Assembly: GCF_000004075.3 (NCBI RefSeq)
Contig: NC_026658.2
Location: 25,036,075-25,100,074, forward strand
Direction: 5' to 3'
Length of the DNA stretch: 64,000 nucleotides
Source of the DNA: Cucumis sativus
Taxonomy: Eukaryota > Streptophyta > Magnoliopsida > Cucurbitales > Cucurbitaceae
This document shows positions 36,915 through 49,913 of this stretch, piece by piece. The notes under the pieces were generated by a model that worked only from the letters and a program-made list of their open reading frames with translations, was not told the origin of the DNA and did not search any database. Position 1 is the first letter of the stretch. Each line of letters begins with the position of its first letter. The translations under genes were made by a program, and so were the position numbers.

Positions 36915-37140
36915 CTAATGTGTTGCTCCTTCTTTTATCGCTGCCAGACGCAGAGCAGGCCTCCCTGAAAAATCAGCATTCACAAAACAACTTAGAAATC
37001 CATCGGTGCTGTTCAGAGCGACAAGAAGTCGCGATGGGTTATCCTTAATTGACTTCGTCATTAAAGAAAGTAAGATTCGCACCACGAATTAAGCAAAAAC
37101 CTCCATAGCCATTCATACACCGCACTTCAGCCTTCTTCAT
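36915..37140 (-). CDS. Candidate small spliced ORF, 29 aa, two exons (weak)
   Basis: On the - strand an ATG at 37140 opens MKKAEVRCMNGYG, up to a possible donor (GGAG|GTTTTT) at 37100. A good acceptor (GATTTTTCAG) before 36964 continues in phase as GRPALRLAAIKEGATH and a stop at 36915. Just past the stop is a strong donor (GAAA|GTATGAG), and an acceptor near 36198 would start a third, untranslated exon. The surrounding 300 bases are less AT-rich than the flanks. I do not recognise the peptide. The first donor is weak, and this may be a non-coding RNA or chance. Confidence 0.25.
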
Positions 37141-38089
37141 CCCCCATTCACCGGCCGGGAGGCATCAACATTGGTTAGATTTTTTAAAGGCAAAGGATAC
37201 AAGCGCCTCGAAAGAAGCCGGTAGACTCTGCTTGGTACTGAATCCGATTCAAGAACTATAAGCAGGCAATGACTAAAAGTGAGGAGAAGGACGAATCATA
37301 GCTCATATGCCTACTAGATTCGACCATTACATTGAACAGTTGATTTTCACCAACTGAATGCCTCCGGCTCCGCCCATTGGTCGATTATTTTCAGTTTACA
37401 TTTTTAGTATACTATTTTTATTTTTCTAAATGCATAATAAATAAATTCTTAAAAGTAAAATTTGACCTATTTAATAAATTTATTAAAAATTATAAAATCC
37501 ACATTTACTTTTTCTTTTTTAATTATTTTAAAATATCTCATCAATAAACATTTGGTTGACTCTTATTCCATCTATTATTTATAAACATTCAAATTCTTTA
37601 TATAATTTTTTTATTTTTGCTATATTTTAAAATAATGTGGGTAAATATAAAAGAATTAGTCGTGAAAAAAATTCTTTTAAGATGAAACTTGTGTAAACTG
37701 GTCTCTCTTTTCAATCGATTCAAATCTATAAAAGTTGTATTCTCTAATTGAATTGTACTAGCCTATGTCTTTTCTTCTTACCATCATTGCTTAGTTTTGA
37801 TTCTTTTCATTCTTCTAATGTAATTCCATAATTATTTGTTTTAGAAAAACAATGTGAAATATATTTTAAAAAACGTGTGCTTACAAAATTGAAAAAAAAA
37901 ATGATTAGAAGTTGCTACGGTCTTTAATTTAATAACATAACCTACTATCATGAAACAAATAATCAAAAGTTAGAAACGTTCATGTAAATTTGAGCATGAG
38001 TACTTTAAACATTGACGAAATTGCATATTTTCGCAATTAAAGATTCAATCATTGAATTTTATTTCTCAAGCAAACAAAAAAAAAGTGTC
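37141..38089. other. AT-rich spacer downstream of the B-GATA gene
   Basis: About 950 bases. The first 250 could hold the 5' part of the candidate transcript; from 37390 onward it is strongly AT-rich and contains the 3' UTR of the GATA gene at its right end. Nothing else is seen. Confidence 0.5.
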
Positions 38090-40203
38090 TCAACAAGTGT
38101 GAAGAAGGCCACAAGAAAGCTCCATCAGAAGAATGGCAGCTTCTTCCTCATCTCTTGGAAACACTTTCCCAAAAGCCGAAGGGCCGCTACCTGCAGTAGT
38201 AGTAGAAGTAGTTTTGCTCAAACGTAATGTGAAATTATGAGTACTAGCAAATGAGACCTCGTTATTCATCATCCCTATTTCACTTTTAGACTTTAAATTA
38301 TTGTTATTTGATATATGATCATCAGTATTATTATTATTATTGCAGTACTTGTCGTTGATCTTCACTTGATCACCAACGTTATTATTCCCACCATTGTTAT
38401 CTCCTTCGCAGCTCAACCTCGATTTCTTCTCCTTGTGCTTCTCTTTCTTCCCCGACGTCGCTGCTGCCTCGGTCGTTTCAGCCACCAACCCCCCACCGCT
38501 GTTTGCAGCTAAATCCGCCATCGCTCGCCTTGCTTTCCTTTGCCGAATCCCACAAGCATTACATAGTGACTGCACCCAAAAGAAACCAAAACTACAATCA
38601 CATAATCACCTCAAAACAAAGAAAGGCTATCCCTTAAAAGATTATAAAATTCAAAGTAAACAATAATATATCTCATGTCATTACAGAAATATATGAAGAG
38701 AAGAGCAAACATCTGTTCCATTTTGAAACCTCTTTAACATAAATGAGATTTAAAATAGAAATCTCATGTTATATTTAGTCTGAAGAAACAATCTTGAGAA
38801 GGGTTGTTGAGAACCTATGTTATTAAAAGAAATCGACTTTTACAAGAAACACATTAAACAACCTAGCTAATTATAAGAATGAAAATCAAAACCTACCACC
38901 ACATAAAGCATAAGTACTTCAAATGAGTAACTTATGATTGTATATGAATATAGAAAAGGCAATAAATTTTACCATATATTCTACCATTATTATTTTAAAT
39001 ATTCACCACCTAAAGTGTTTTCACTGCGAGGACTGAGACCTTTGGAAGGAAAATTCTGGATTATGGTAAAAAAAACAAAGAAATGGGTCAACTTGTTGTA
39101 GATCAGTATGTACATGCAAGGCAAAAACATAAAGTAATTAAATTTGTCAGAGAGAAGAGGGGTATGACCTTAGGGCCTTGAGGACCACTGCGCCAAAGAG
39201 GAGTGGTTGTAGTGTTACAATCACTGCAAACCCTAACACCATTGTTTTGTACTGATCCAATATTTGAAGAATTACAAGAGATTGATGATGATGATGATTT
39301 GCCCGTCATCGCTTCCCATTTTCCACCGTTTCCTTCATTGTTTATACTGTTGTAATTTCTTGTAGCTTTTTGATGATGATCTGAATTATTTGCACCACCA
39401 TGATCAGTACCATTGATCATAACTTTCTTATAATTATGGTTTGTGTTTATCATCATCTTTTGCATCAATCTCATCTTTGAAGACATCCAATATTTTGTTG
39501 ATCCATTATGATCATCTTGTTTCTTCATCATAATTTGATGGTGATCATTATCATCCTCCTCCTCTACTTGTTTCTCTAATAATCTTGATCTTTCACACCC
39601 CTCCTTCATGCTAGATGATGATAAGATCACTTTACTCTCTTCTTCTCTTGATCCACCAATGAATTTTTCATCCTATTTATATACACACAAAAAAAAAACA
39701 CACATATCAGCATATATCAAAGCAATCAAAACCCCATGAATAACTATATTATAAATTAAATAAAGAATAAGCATATAATAAATATAAGAGTAATTCCTGA
39801 ATATGGGTATTAGAACACAGTAAAATTTGACTTATAAGTGCTGAATTTATAATGGTTTGTGGGAATTTAACAAAAAAGAAATCAAATATTTTGATCAAGA
39901 GAGGGAATTAAGTTTGTGGGAAGTAATAATTGCCTGGTGATGATGAAGAAGAAGTTGGTGGTGAGATTGTTGAAGAAGATGATGGTGAAGATGAAGATTT
40001 ACTGTTTGATGATGATGATGATGTTGAGCAGTAGTAGTGGGAGGATTAGTACTAAAGCAATTGGAAAAAGCAAGTTGTGAGGATGAATTAGATGAAGAAG
40101 AAGAAGAAGAGAAAATATAGAGTTTAAGGTTGGGATCTTCTTGTTCTTCTTGTTTTTGTTTCTCCACAAAGGAAGATGATGATGGACAGAGAGGGTTATT
40201 CAT
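38090..40203 (-). CDS. B-class GATA transcription factor with LLM domain (GNC/GNL, GATA21/22 type)
   Basis: Exons 39934-40203, 39169-39672 and 38090-38569 join in phase to 1,254 nt, 417 aa. GNC and GNL/CGA1 are nuclear factors that promote greening and chloroplast development downstream of light, cytokinin, auxin and gibberellin signals. The zinc finger is C-X2-C-X18-C-X2-C, with Cys239, 242, 261 and 264, split by an intron after PQGPK, followed by IRQRKARRAM. The C-terminus carries the LLM motif (EEAAILLMELSCGLL, Leu-Leu-Met at 405-407) of the GNC subgroup. KYWMSSKMRLMQKM in the middle also matches GNC. The protein is rich in His, Asn and Ser runs encoded by trinucleotide repeats. The first intron has no usable GT donor before the stop; CAG|GCAATT at 39933 gives phase-correct joining to DEKFIGGSREE, implying a GC-AG intron. 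An alternative GT donor at an upstream CAAACA|GTAAAT is possible. Confidence 0.9.
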
Positions 40204-42590
40204 GGGAAGAAGAAAGAGAGATCTAGAAAAGAGAGCAATGGAGTTTGATTATTTGTGTCCAGAAAAGTGGGCACTTGGTGATAGGGTAATGAAACGAAAC
40301 AAAAGGGCTTGATGGGGGAGAGACTCTATAAAAGGAAGACAAATTTTCAATTTAAAATAAAAATAGTTTCACATACGTCCGTTTTGTCCATCTTTTTGCA
40401 CCACACTCTACTGTTATACGAAAAAGAATCAAGTTAAGAAACACTAAAAGAATTTGTTACATATAATAAATTACGATTATACAATCATGCGAGATACAAA
40501 TATATACAAGTATTTTTCTTAAAGACCAATGAAAAAATATATATTCACACTCCTAAATTACGAAGTTGAAATATCATTCAAATTTAAAAGACAAGTTAAG
40601 TTGCTTACTATAGTTACTAATCAACGATAATAGCTAGTAAAATATAATAGCCTAAGAAAATACCAACTATTATCATTGGAATGAAGGCTGAAAATCTCTC
40701 TCTAAGTATATCAATTTATATTCTCTATCACGTTTTTTTTTTAGGAAATGATTCACATATTTATACTAATATGCATTAGGGTTATTATTATTGGTTGAAT
40801 ATATGGCGGTATAATTAAATAGATATTTTAGAAATAAAAAAAAAAGAAGGAGGAAAAGTAGAGTTGGTGAGAGAAGTGCTTCACGTGAGTAAGGTTTGGT
40901 TTAAAGGGGTTTCCCCCATGAAAGGACAACCTAAAAGGTATTATGGAATACTACAATTCGACCCCCAAATATGCTATTCCACAACTCTATCTGCACTGCA
41001 CACAATCATCATCTTCACTCTCTATCTCTATCTCCCTCCATCTTATAAACCTAATATGTATACACATCTCTGCTTAGATATACATATATATATATATTAT
41101 TTCATGATATCCCATTTCAAACAATTTCCTTTAACTCCTACCAAATCGCTTCTGAGGTTAATCATTTTCAAGTTCACAATAGTAAAGACACAACAACTAC
41201 ATGTATAAACTATATGAATATATATATATATATAAATGACATTAGATATATACGTGATCAACCGTGTTTCTTTCATGCCTAGAATTTGGATTAGAATTCA
41301 AAATTCGGATTTGGCAAATGACAAACACTTTGGTATTTTTCATGCATTCCCCTACGATTTATACTTGTTTTAAAAGTAAAAATTGTCTCTACAAACCAAC
41401 ACATATGGATCACTTCAACATGATTTAATTTGTCATAGTGAAAAATCTTCAAATATACTATTACTCTAAGCTAAGCTTGCTTGATTAACTTGAGGACCGC
41501 TAAAGTTAAACTATACACTTCCTTGATATCTATCTTAGATTAGCCGACTTTCAATTTTTTAAAGATTTTATTAATCATACCTTTCATGAAATGAAATCCA
41601 TATTATTATAGTTTGAATGTTAGGTCTCTGTCTTAGATTTAAATTTAGGATGTTTACACAAACCATTAGCACTTTTGTATCTAATCCAATCAAGTATGTG
41701 GAAATTTTGGATTGAAGAATTATTTAATTGACACTTATGAAAAATATGATTAGATCAGAGGCATGAAAAATCTTTAAAAGGTATGAGATTGGGTGAATAC
41801 TCTACAAGGGGGGAAATAAAAACTATGGTGTGTGGATAGATATGGGAATGCATGCATCATCTTAGCCTTAGCCCTAGCTCTTAATTGTGGCCAAAAGACA
41901 ATAAATTTAGCTACGACAACGCAATGGACAGAGTGCTGACATCTTCTCTTTTCTTTTTTCATCTTTGTCCCCACAAAAAACACAGCCAACAAAAACATCC
42001 CCTCCTTTCTCAGAGATTAGGGTTTTCTCTTTATATATATATATATAAATATCACTATTTTTACTCATAAAGAAAAGAAATCACTAGAAAAGAACAAAAT
42101 GTTTTTGTTTAGAAAAGGCAACGTCGAACCAAGCTGGCTCTTATGAGGTGATCACATGAGAGGAGTTGGGCAAAAGCAATGTAATGATTACTTTATCAGA
42201 GATATATTGGTGTATTTGTAGAACCCTACTTCTTATGTAAATATATACAAATGTTTAAATACATTGGAATGTGCACAACAAGGGGAAAAAGAGGAAAATA
42301 ATGACATATATATCTATGGTTGATGTCAAAATTCATACAAAAAAAAAAGAATTTGACATTTATCTTACCATAACAGTAAATTTATTTGGTATTGAGAAGA
42401 TTTCTACGCTAAATGTGTTTAATAAGGTTGCCGCCATTTAACACGGTTGAGGTTAAAAAAAGTCAAGGAATCTCGCAGTTGTGATCTTAATAATATATAT
42501 AAATAGGCTAGCTTTTCGTTGTCAATTAGTCTTGAGATAGAAAATTTTAAATTATCATCTATAGAGATTTTAAAGCTTATTAACTCTAGC

Positions 42591-42702
42591 CAAACAAATA
42601 CTAGGTATAAAAGAATGAAAAATCGAGATTACATAATGAGAAGCCCTAGGCAAACAATATTAGGTATAAAAAAACGAAAAATCGAGATTTCATAATAAGA
42701 AG
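42591..42702. repeat. Two-copy degenerate tandem repeat, 60-bp period
   Basis: Copy 1 (42591 on) and copy 2 (42651 on) share CAAACAA-TA-TAGGTATAAAA, then GAAAAATCGAGATT and CATAATGAGAAG with a few changes. It is non-coding. Confidence 0.75.
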
Positions 42703-45700
42703 TTTAAAAGTTTATGTTAGAGAGAATCTAATCTTATATTTTTACTATATATTATATTTTCATGGTTTAACGATGAATCTCATGTTTAAAAAAATGTAAC
42801 AAATTAAAAGTTTATAAGTGGACAAAGAACTCGTTTAATTTTCTCCCAAAACTACAATGATGACCTATATATTATATTGTTTATTCAAATAGAGCTTCGA
42901 AACTAAATCAAGATAATCATTCAACTCATCGATTTGGCACATGCCCTTTTTTGACGATCCTAAGATACTATTTTAAGCTTCCATCTTTTTTCTTTCTCGA
43001 CATTAATTATCACTCTTTGCTAGTTCATGTATACTAATTAGGCTATTTGGTAAAAAAAGCACTCATATTTTAGCAATACGTAGAATTAGAATTGAGGTTA
43101 ATTAAGTATATAAGAATGGATGGAAAATGAATTTATATGAAGGAGAAGAATGCTACGTATGGGGGGAAATAAGAATCACATATATGATAATTAAAGAGGA
43201 AATTAATATATATATATATAGAATTAATGGTTGTCATGAAAAAGAAGGGATCAAAAGACAACAAAATATGTATAGATATATACATGGTTGTATATATAAT
43301 ATTATTTTGTGTATACATAGAAAGAATGAAGGTTGGATTTTGTGTAGCAACTTGGATTTTATTTGGAATTATACTACTTGACAATCTTAGCCTTGGTGTC
43401 TACCTTTTTAACTTTCTCTCTTTTAATTTCTATGTTTTCTTTGGACACATTTTGAACCACCCTTTTGTTTGTGTTTATGATAGGTAGTTGTGTCGAAAAT
43501 TATTCGAAAAGACTAATACAATATGGTTTATGGTTGGATCATTTTATTCCCTTCCCCTTGAAAGAGAGATTAGAAAAAGAATCTAATTTTCATTTTTTGA
43601 TGTAACAATCAGACGTAACAATAAAATTCAATTACAAATATAGCAATGATATAATGTTTTGTGTTTGAGTATTATAAGATGTATATGTTTAATATGAATA
43701 TTTTTAAAATTATTAAAATCAAAGTTATTCTAAATTAAAACATATCGTATAAAACATTTATTTTATATATTAAACTTGAAGTATTTGAAAACCGCTCCGA
43801 ACATGACTGACATGTCGTATGATAGTTAGTATTTATTTGAGTTTCTAGATGTGGATGTGTAACGCTCCATACCTCAGGATTTGGAATTCGGATCTCCAAT
43901 ATCTTCCTGCATCCTCTGCGAACTAGCAGCATCATTCATCTTACTATTCTTAAAGACTTATTAGAGTGGAAGTTCTCCTCACAAATTAACACGAGTCCTT
44001 TCAGCATGATTTGTCCTCACCCAACATAGAATCGATCCAAGGTAAGTACATTTAACTTTAGAGTTCCTATGATCAAGTCACTAGAAAGGAATGTGAAAAT
44101 GTCAAATGACCATTTGCTGACGTTAAATTTGAGTGAACTTATCAAAATGTACAAAAACAAGTAGAAAATAATCACAGTCTCGCTCTCTATATCTCTCTCT
44201 CCCTTCACTTGACTTTCGTGCAGATTCATCGTGTTGGAGAAGAAGAAACACTGAGAGAATGTGTACGTGGGAAGAGAAGAAGCGTTAAAAGGAAATGATA
44301 GTAATAACATATACACTTTTACGCGATAATTAAGAATATGTAAATATTTATGAGATAAAATTTTCTTTTTTATATATAAAACTAAGTAAGAATAGTGTTT
44401 TCATATAATGTAAGAATAATAATAATTGAAATATCATATTGATTTTCGAAAATCAAAGCACACGTTGTTATTATTATTTATCACATCAATTTCGGCTTCT
44501 ATTATTCCAATGTGCTTTCTCTCTCTATTCCTAAAATCATCCTTTGAAAACTCATTAAATCATTAAATGGTTTTTTTCTTTTTTGTCAATAATAGTAAAA
44601 TGATTAATCATTCTTTTCTTAAAAAAATATATATGATATATATATATAGTAATATTCCTTACTACACATATTCATAATTAATATAATCAGTTCATATTAA
44701 ATTTAATATCTGTATAAAATGTTCAGTGGACTTTTTTTTTAATGCAAATGGAGTGAAAAATCTGAACTATACATTATTTTACACAAATTGATTCCAAGGT
44801 GAGCTAGGATATACTTTTACCACTTTAAACTAATTTCATACTTTAATTTAAGATATATACACACATACACACACATATATATAAATAAAAGTTAGTCCCC
44901 GTTGAGATATGGGCCAGGGTCATGAATGGGCCTAATGGGCCTAATCAAGAGAAACATAAGTATCTACGTGTACTTACACTTCCAACTTTTAAGCTTATAA
45001 ACTGTGGTCTTAAATTTATGCTAAAGTATTAAAATTGAAATTTTCAAAACAGTTTTACAAGTTTCAATTATGCAAGATTAAGATTGAGGGTCAAGTTTAA
45101 TACTCGTGTAAGTTTAAAGGATCAACTTTTACTAGTTTTTTGCAATTTTTTTCATTTTTTCATTTGTTTCTTTTAACAATACCTACTATATAAATTTTTT
45201 CGAAACAAGTTAGACGAAAAATTGGAAATTGAAACCTATTGATACTAATCAATACGTATAACTTATATACGAGTTGAGATAGGGTTGTGAGTCTACCCTT
45301 AACACTGTAAGTCTCTCCTCTTCAATGCTCATAAACATTTCACATACTCCAATGGGCAGGGAACAATAATTCCACTAACATCCACATTAGGTCAGATATA
45401 GTGGGATGGAATTTATTCATTTGTAACTCTTGGAATAAATAATCTTCAATTTAATTAATTCTTTAAAAGTACAATCTTCATTAATAAACACTAAAATCCC
45501 ATTTTCAATAAAAAGCTAAACTTTAATTTGTGTATGAAGCTAACAAAAACAATTTCTTTCAGCTCAAGAATAGCTAGTTGCTTTAAAACTTTTTTAACAT
45601 CGCGACGATCCTCTCTTAAACTCCGAAAACAAGCATGAGAATTTAGATTAGATTAGAGAACACTCCTGGAAAGAAACCAAAACTATAATAAAATAAGAAA

Positions 45701-48700
45701 AATTGTACACCTCTCGAGATGATTAAAATTTACTATTATATCCACGATAATGTATCTCTTACAAAATGAATATATTCTCTAAAATATTACAATCTTAGTC
45801 AAATAAAACATCCAACTTTTCGTTGAGAATTCTCGCTCAATCACACACATAAGTCTTGCAATAACGCTTTAGCTTTCAACAAACTTACATCTCCATCCAT
45901 CTGGGTCGTAATTTTACAGCTTCCAATAACTTACTTTGCCCACCTCATGATCGATCAAGACTAGTCTTGTTTTCTAAACTAGTTAGAGATATAAAAATGT
46001 ATTAACTAACTTGAACTATGATTCAGGCATTTTGAAATAACATGAATAATAATTTAGGAAGAAAAAGTGGAATATTGAAATCAAGAAAATAATAATATGA
46101 ATAGTTAATTAAAGAGTGGGGTGGAAGACTATTGTTATTATTGTTTCGTTTAGGTCCTTAGGAATAGGGACTAGGGAGCAATTTGAGTAAATTTCGGCAT
46201 GCTTGCTTATGCTTTGAACCCTTTTCTCAATACCCAAAAGTAGGGAGCAAAAAACCAATAATCATTCATAAATTCATGAATAGTTTTAAATGTTTTTGAT
46301 TTTTGTTTCTAAAAGAAAATTCTCTCAATTTTTTTTTTTTTTATAATTAAGGTCTATTTGAACGACAAAGTAGTTAATAATAATCGGTGATTAGTGGTTC
46401 ATCCATAAAATTTATACAAGGAAATTATATAATAAACACACTAAAAAAATGTATAAAAAATATTAATAGTTTCAAAGATTAATTAATTTCATACGTATTA
46501 CAATTGTCCTTTACGAGTTTTCATGTTTTGAAATCGATCCATGATAAATTTATTATCTAACTTATCCAATAACTTTTTTTCAATATAAGCTATAAGACCA
46601 TCACATAGATTGAAAAGTATTAAAACTAAAACGATTAAGAAGAATTTGAATTTACGGATGAATTGATATGATGCGTATATTCTAATGATAAACGAACAAA
46701 AATTAACTTATAGCATCTACTTCTTAGATAAAGTAAAATAAATATATACATGGTAATGTAAACGAGAATTTAGAAATTGCATCAATAGAATAAAAGAAAA
46801 AAATAATATTCACAATCACTACGCTACAAACATACTTTATTTAAAATAAAACATTATTTAATATATATATTTTTTTTGAATATGACACTTCAAAATTAAT
46901 ATTAAAATACAAAGATCGATAATGTGAGTGGGACATGTACCCCGTTGGCTGCTTCATAAATCCATCTATGTAATTGATAGAAATTAATATAAAAAAGTCT
47001 ATGATATACACGGTACTACAATATATATTACTAAAAATCTATTATTGATATATTTTGGTAGAAGTTGAATACAATACAATGTTGATATCTAATTTTCTAC
47101 AAATTTTAATAATCGTCTAATTAACCACATCATTTGACATGAGAGATCCTGAATGTGTGTTTGTGAGTGTGATAGTTAAAAAATGATATATAATTGTAAA
47201 ATGTATCTTAATATTGGGACAACTAATTACGTAAATGATTTCTGTTGTATTTTCTTTTATTATATAGTTTGGAAGTCTAAGGTATAAGTTAAAGCATGTT
47301 AGTGATAGGTTAGGGAGTGTGACATGTGAAATTAAATATTTGATGTCGGCACTTCACAAGGCAATGTACTTTAAAAATAGAATATTCATTACACCTTATA
47401 ATTTATATCTTACACATTTCCAATTTTTAATATCTTTTATACAGTAAAAAGAAGTTGCAATTTCTTTTTTTTTTGTTCCATAGTGATCTAAAGTCAACTT
47501 TCTACGTGTCCAAATATTTGAATTATTTGCCATTTCTCTCTCAACAAATCACCATAGACTATTTTCTATTTTCAAATACGATATATATATTCTATTGATG
47601 ATATACCGATAGACATTTATATGATAAAGTCTATATCAATATTGTTTATAGACTTTGATTGATTTCTATTTGTAAATATCATTATTATATCTATTTTTTA
47701 TATATTTTTTACTATATTTGAAGTTGTTTGTATATATACGTGTTTGTGCATCTAAATTATGAAAAATGAAACTGAAAAAAAAGACTTTAGAAAGCTTAAA
47801 TTTGTATCAATATACTTCTCAACGTGTGTGTGCGTGTATATATAGTTTGTGTAGAGTGTGTAAAATATATATATATATTGTACAAGTCACTCAAAATACT
47901 AACGTAAACTTTATAAATATTTAATTTCATTAATTGTTTTTAAACTAGGTAGTTTGTGATTATACTTAAAATTCCACCTTATAATATTTATTTTGATTAT
48001 AATTAGCTTTTGTAAAATTTGAAAGGATACGGTAGAAGAGTGTTAGGGTGATTAAGAAAAGAAACATATTACTAACATGTTAATCATAATTTATTCCTCG
48101 GGTTGGATTGAATTAAATCAAATCATTTGGTTATATAATTTTGGCATTTAGTTAGCATTGGAGCGTTGAAAAAAAAGTGAGATTAGAAAGAGGAAAAGGG
48201 TGGAGATAGAGGAGTGGGATAGAGTGGCGTTAAGTGGGGGAGAAGGGGAAAGGAGGGAAAATGGTATCCAAATGGAAAAGATGAAAAGAGTTTGTTTATG
48301 ATATGGGAAGGGCTAAATAGGGAAAGGATATGTATCTAAAATTCCAAATTCCAAGCATGCCCAAACAAGATCCCCGTTAGACCCCACATTACTAAATTTC
48401 ACCCATCTCTATTCAATTATCCACATACCTCTTCCAAATTTATTATAAAAAATAAAATACTTTCGTCAAATTATTAATTCTATTATCAAGACATTTTTAA
48501 ATATAGTAAATATTTACAAAATATAATCATTCTTTTAGATTTTATCAATCATAGACGTTAATAATACAAGTCAATGTATTGATAAACATTAATAGAAGTA
48601 AACACAGTCTTAACATTTTCTACTATTGACAATAATTTTTCAAAAAGTATAGTAACGTACTATGGAGTAATTTACATAAATGTTATGTAACAAAATCCAA

Positions 48701-48835
48701 AATATTTATGGCTCGTATAACAAAATAAGAAAAGTCTATGACACGCTATCATTTTTTATAAATTTCATATGTTCTTGTGATTTATATCATCTTTGCAATT
48801 TATTAATCCCAGACAGTCTACGTGCAATTAAGCAT

Positions 48836-49050
48836 AAATATCGAATAAATAAAGATAGAAGTCTTTCATCTCGGGACAATGTATGCCTGATATTAATAAA
48901 ATAAAGATAAAATTCTTTCATTTCAAGCCACCTCGAAGCTAATAAGGCTTGAGATCCAATAACTAAAGGAATAATTTTTGCATGTTGGACTATTGTATGC
49001 CTAATATCGAATAAATTGAAGGAAAAATTATTTTATCTTAGAGTATGATA
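48836..49050. repeat. Degenerate repeats of an 'AATATCGAATAAA ... TATGCCT' segment
   Basis: Three related segments occur: AATATCGAATAAATAAAGATAGAAGTC with ATGTATGCCTGAT, then ATTAATAAAATAAAGATAAAATTC, then TTGTATGCCTAATATCGAATAAATTGAAGG. Spacing is irregular, so this is an eroded tandem or nested duplication. Confidence 0.5.
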
Positions 49051-49510
49051 TGCTCGAGATCGTGTATCAAAATCTTCTATACAAACACAAAATATAAATG
49101 TGTTTTCCATTTTCAAATTTGTTTTATAGGATGAAAATATTTCGTTGGATTGGTATATATTATTTTTTAAAAACCCCTATAATATATTATATTATTATTA
49201 TTTAACCACCTTCAATTAGAAGGGGAAAAAAATGTAATTGGCGGAAGTTAATTATTAAACATGGATGAACTATAACTCAACAATTGGAAGTAAAATTGGC
49301 AACATGGAATAATATATAATTTAAATCATCATCGATAAATTTAAATGTCAAATTATAATGAAAAAAAATACTAATATAAATATATATTTAATATATGATT
49401 AAATATTGACAGTTAAAAAAGGAAACGGACAATTTTATGAATATTGTTAATTAAAAAACAAACTATGCAATTAATTATGAGTTAAGAACAGATAATGGCG
49501 ATGACGATGA

Positions 49511-49531
49511 TACAAAACGCATCGTTTTGTA
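49511..49531. repeat. Perfect 9-bp inverted repeat, 3-base loop
   Basis: TACAAAACG and its exact complement CGTTTTGTA flank CAT. It lies about 380 bases upstream of the A70-like start codon, in otherwise low-complexity AT-rich DNA. It could be a protein-binding palindrome or chance. Confidence 0.6.
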
Positions 49532-49913
49532 GTCATTGGCCGCAGTCGATGCCTTGTCCCCATCACTCCCACTTTAGTAAATCCCAATTACGACCTCACG
49601 TTTACCAAAATTAAATTAAATAATAAACAAAAACCCTACACCATTACCTCTTTCTCTTTTGTCCGTTTCTCACAGACCAATAAAAAACAGCCACGTATCC
49701 CTCTCACATCACTGTATAAAACTTCGTGCACCAATAATCCAATTTTCTTTTTCTTTTTTCTTTTTTTTTTCCTTAAAAGCGACTACCAAAAATATCCAAA
49801 CCCATTAATAATTAATACCCAAAACCCATTTCTCATAATGCCCTTTTCCCTCTTCTTTCTTCTTCTTCCCCCAACAAATCTCCCTCTCCCCATCTCTCTG
49901 CCCTAATTCCGCC

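Larger units (their letters stand above)
40204..49913. other. 9.7-kb gene-poor, AT-rich spacer
   Basis: The left end is the promoter region of the GATA gene, the right end that of the A70-like gene. In between are many TA microsatellites (for example about 41077-41097, 41219-41233, 42034-42047, 44629-44647, 47863-47878), two degenerate tandem repeats listed separately, and several open frames under 115 codons with no recognisable domain. I see no tRNA, no conserved miRNA that I know, and no intact transposon. Unannotated small RNA or peptide genes cannot be excluded by eye. Confidence 0.55.

Noticed and set aside
41774-41998. - strand 74-codon frame with a hydrophobic start like a secreted peptide
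   Set aside because: No conserved mature-peptide motif and no leader or splice support; overlaps another random frame on the + strand.
40204-49913. Search for conserved miRNA precursors and tRNAs in the gene-poor spacer
   Set aside because: I recognised no mature sequence of the well-known families and no tRNA with paired arms and both promoter boxes. An eye scan cannot exclude lineage-specific ones.
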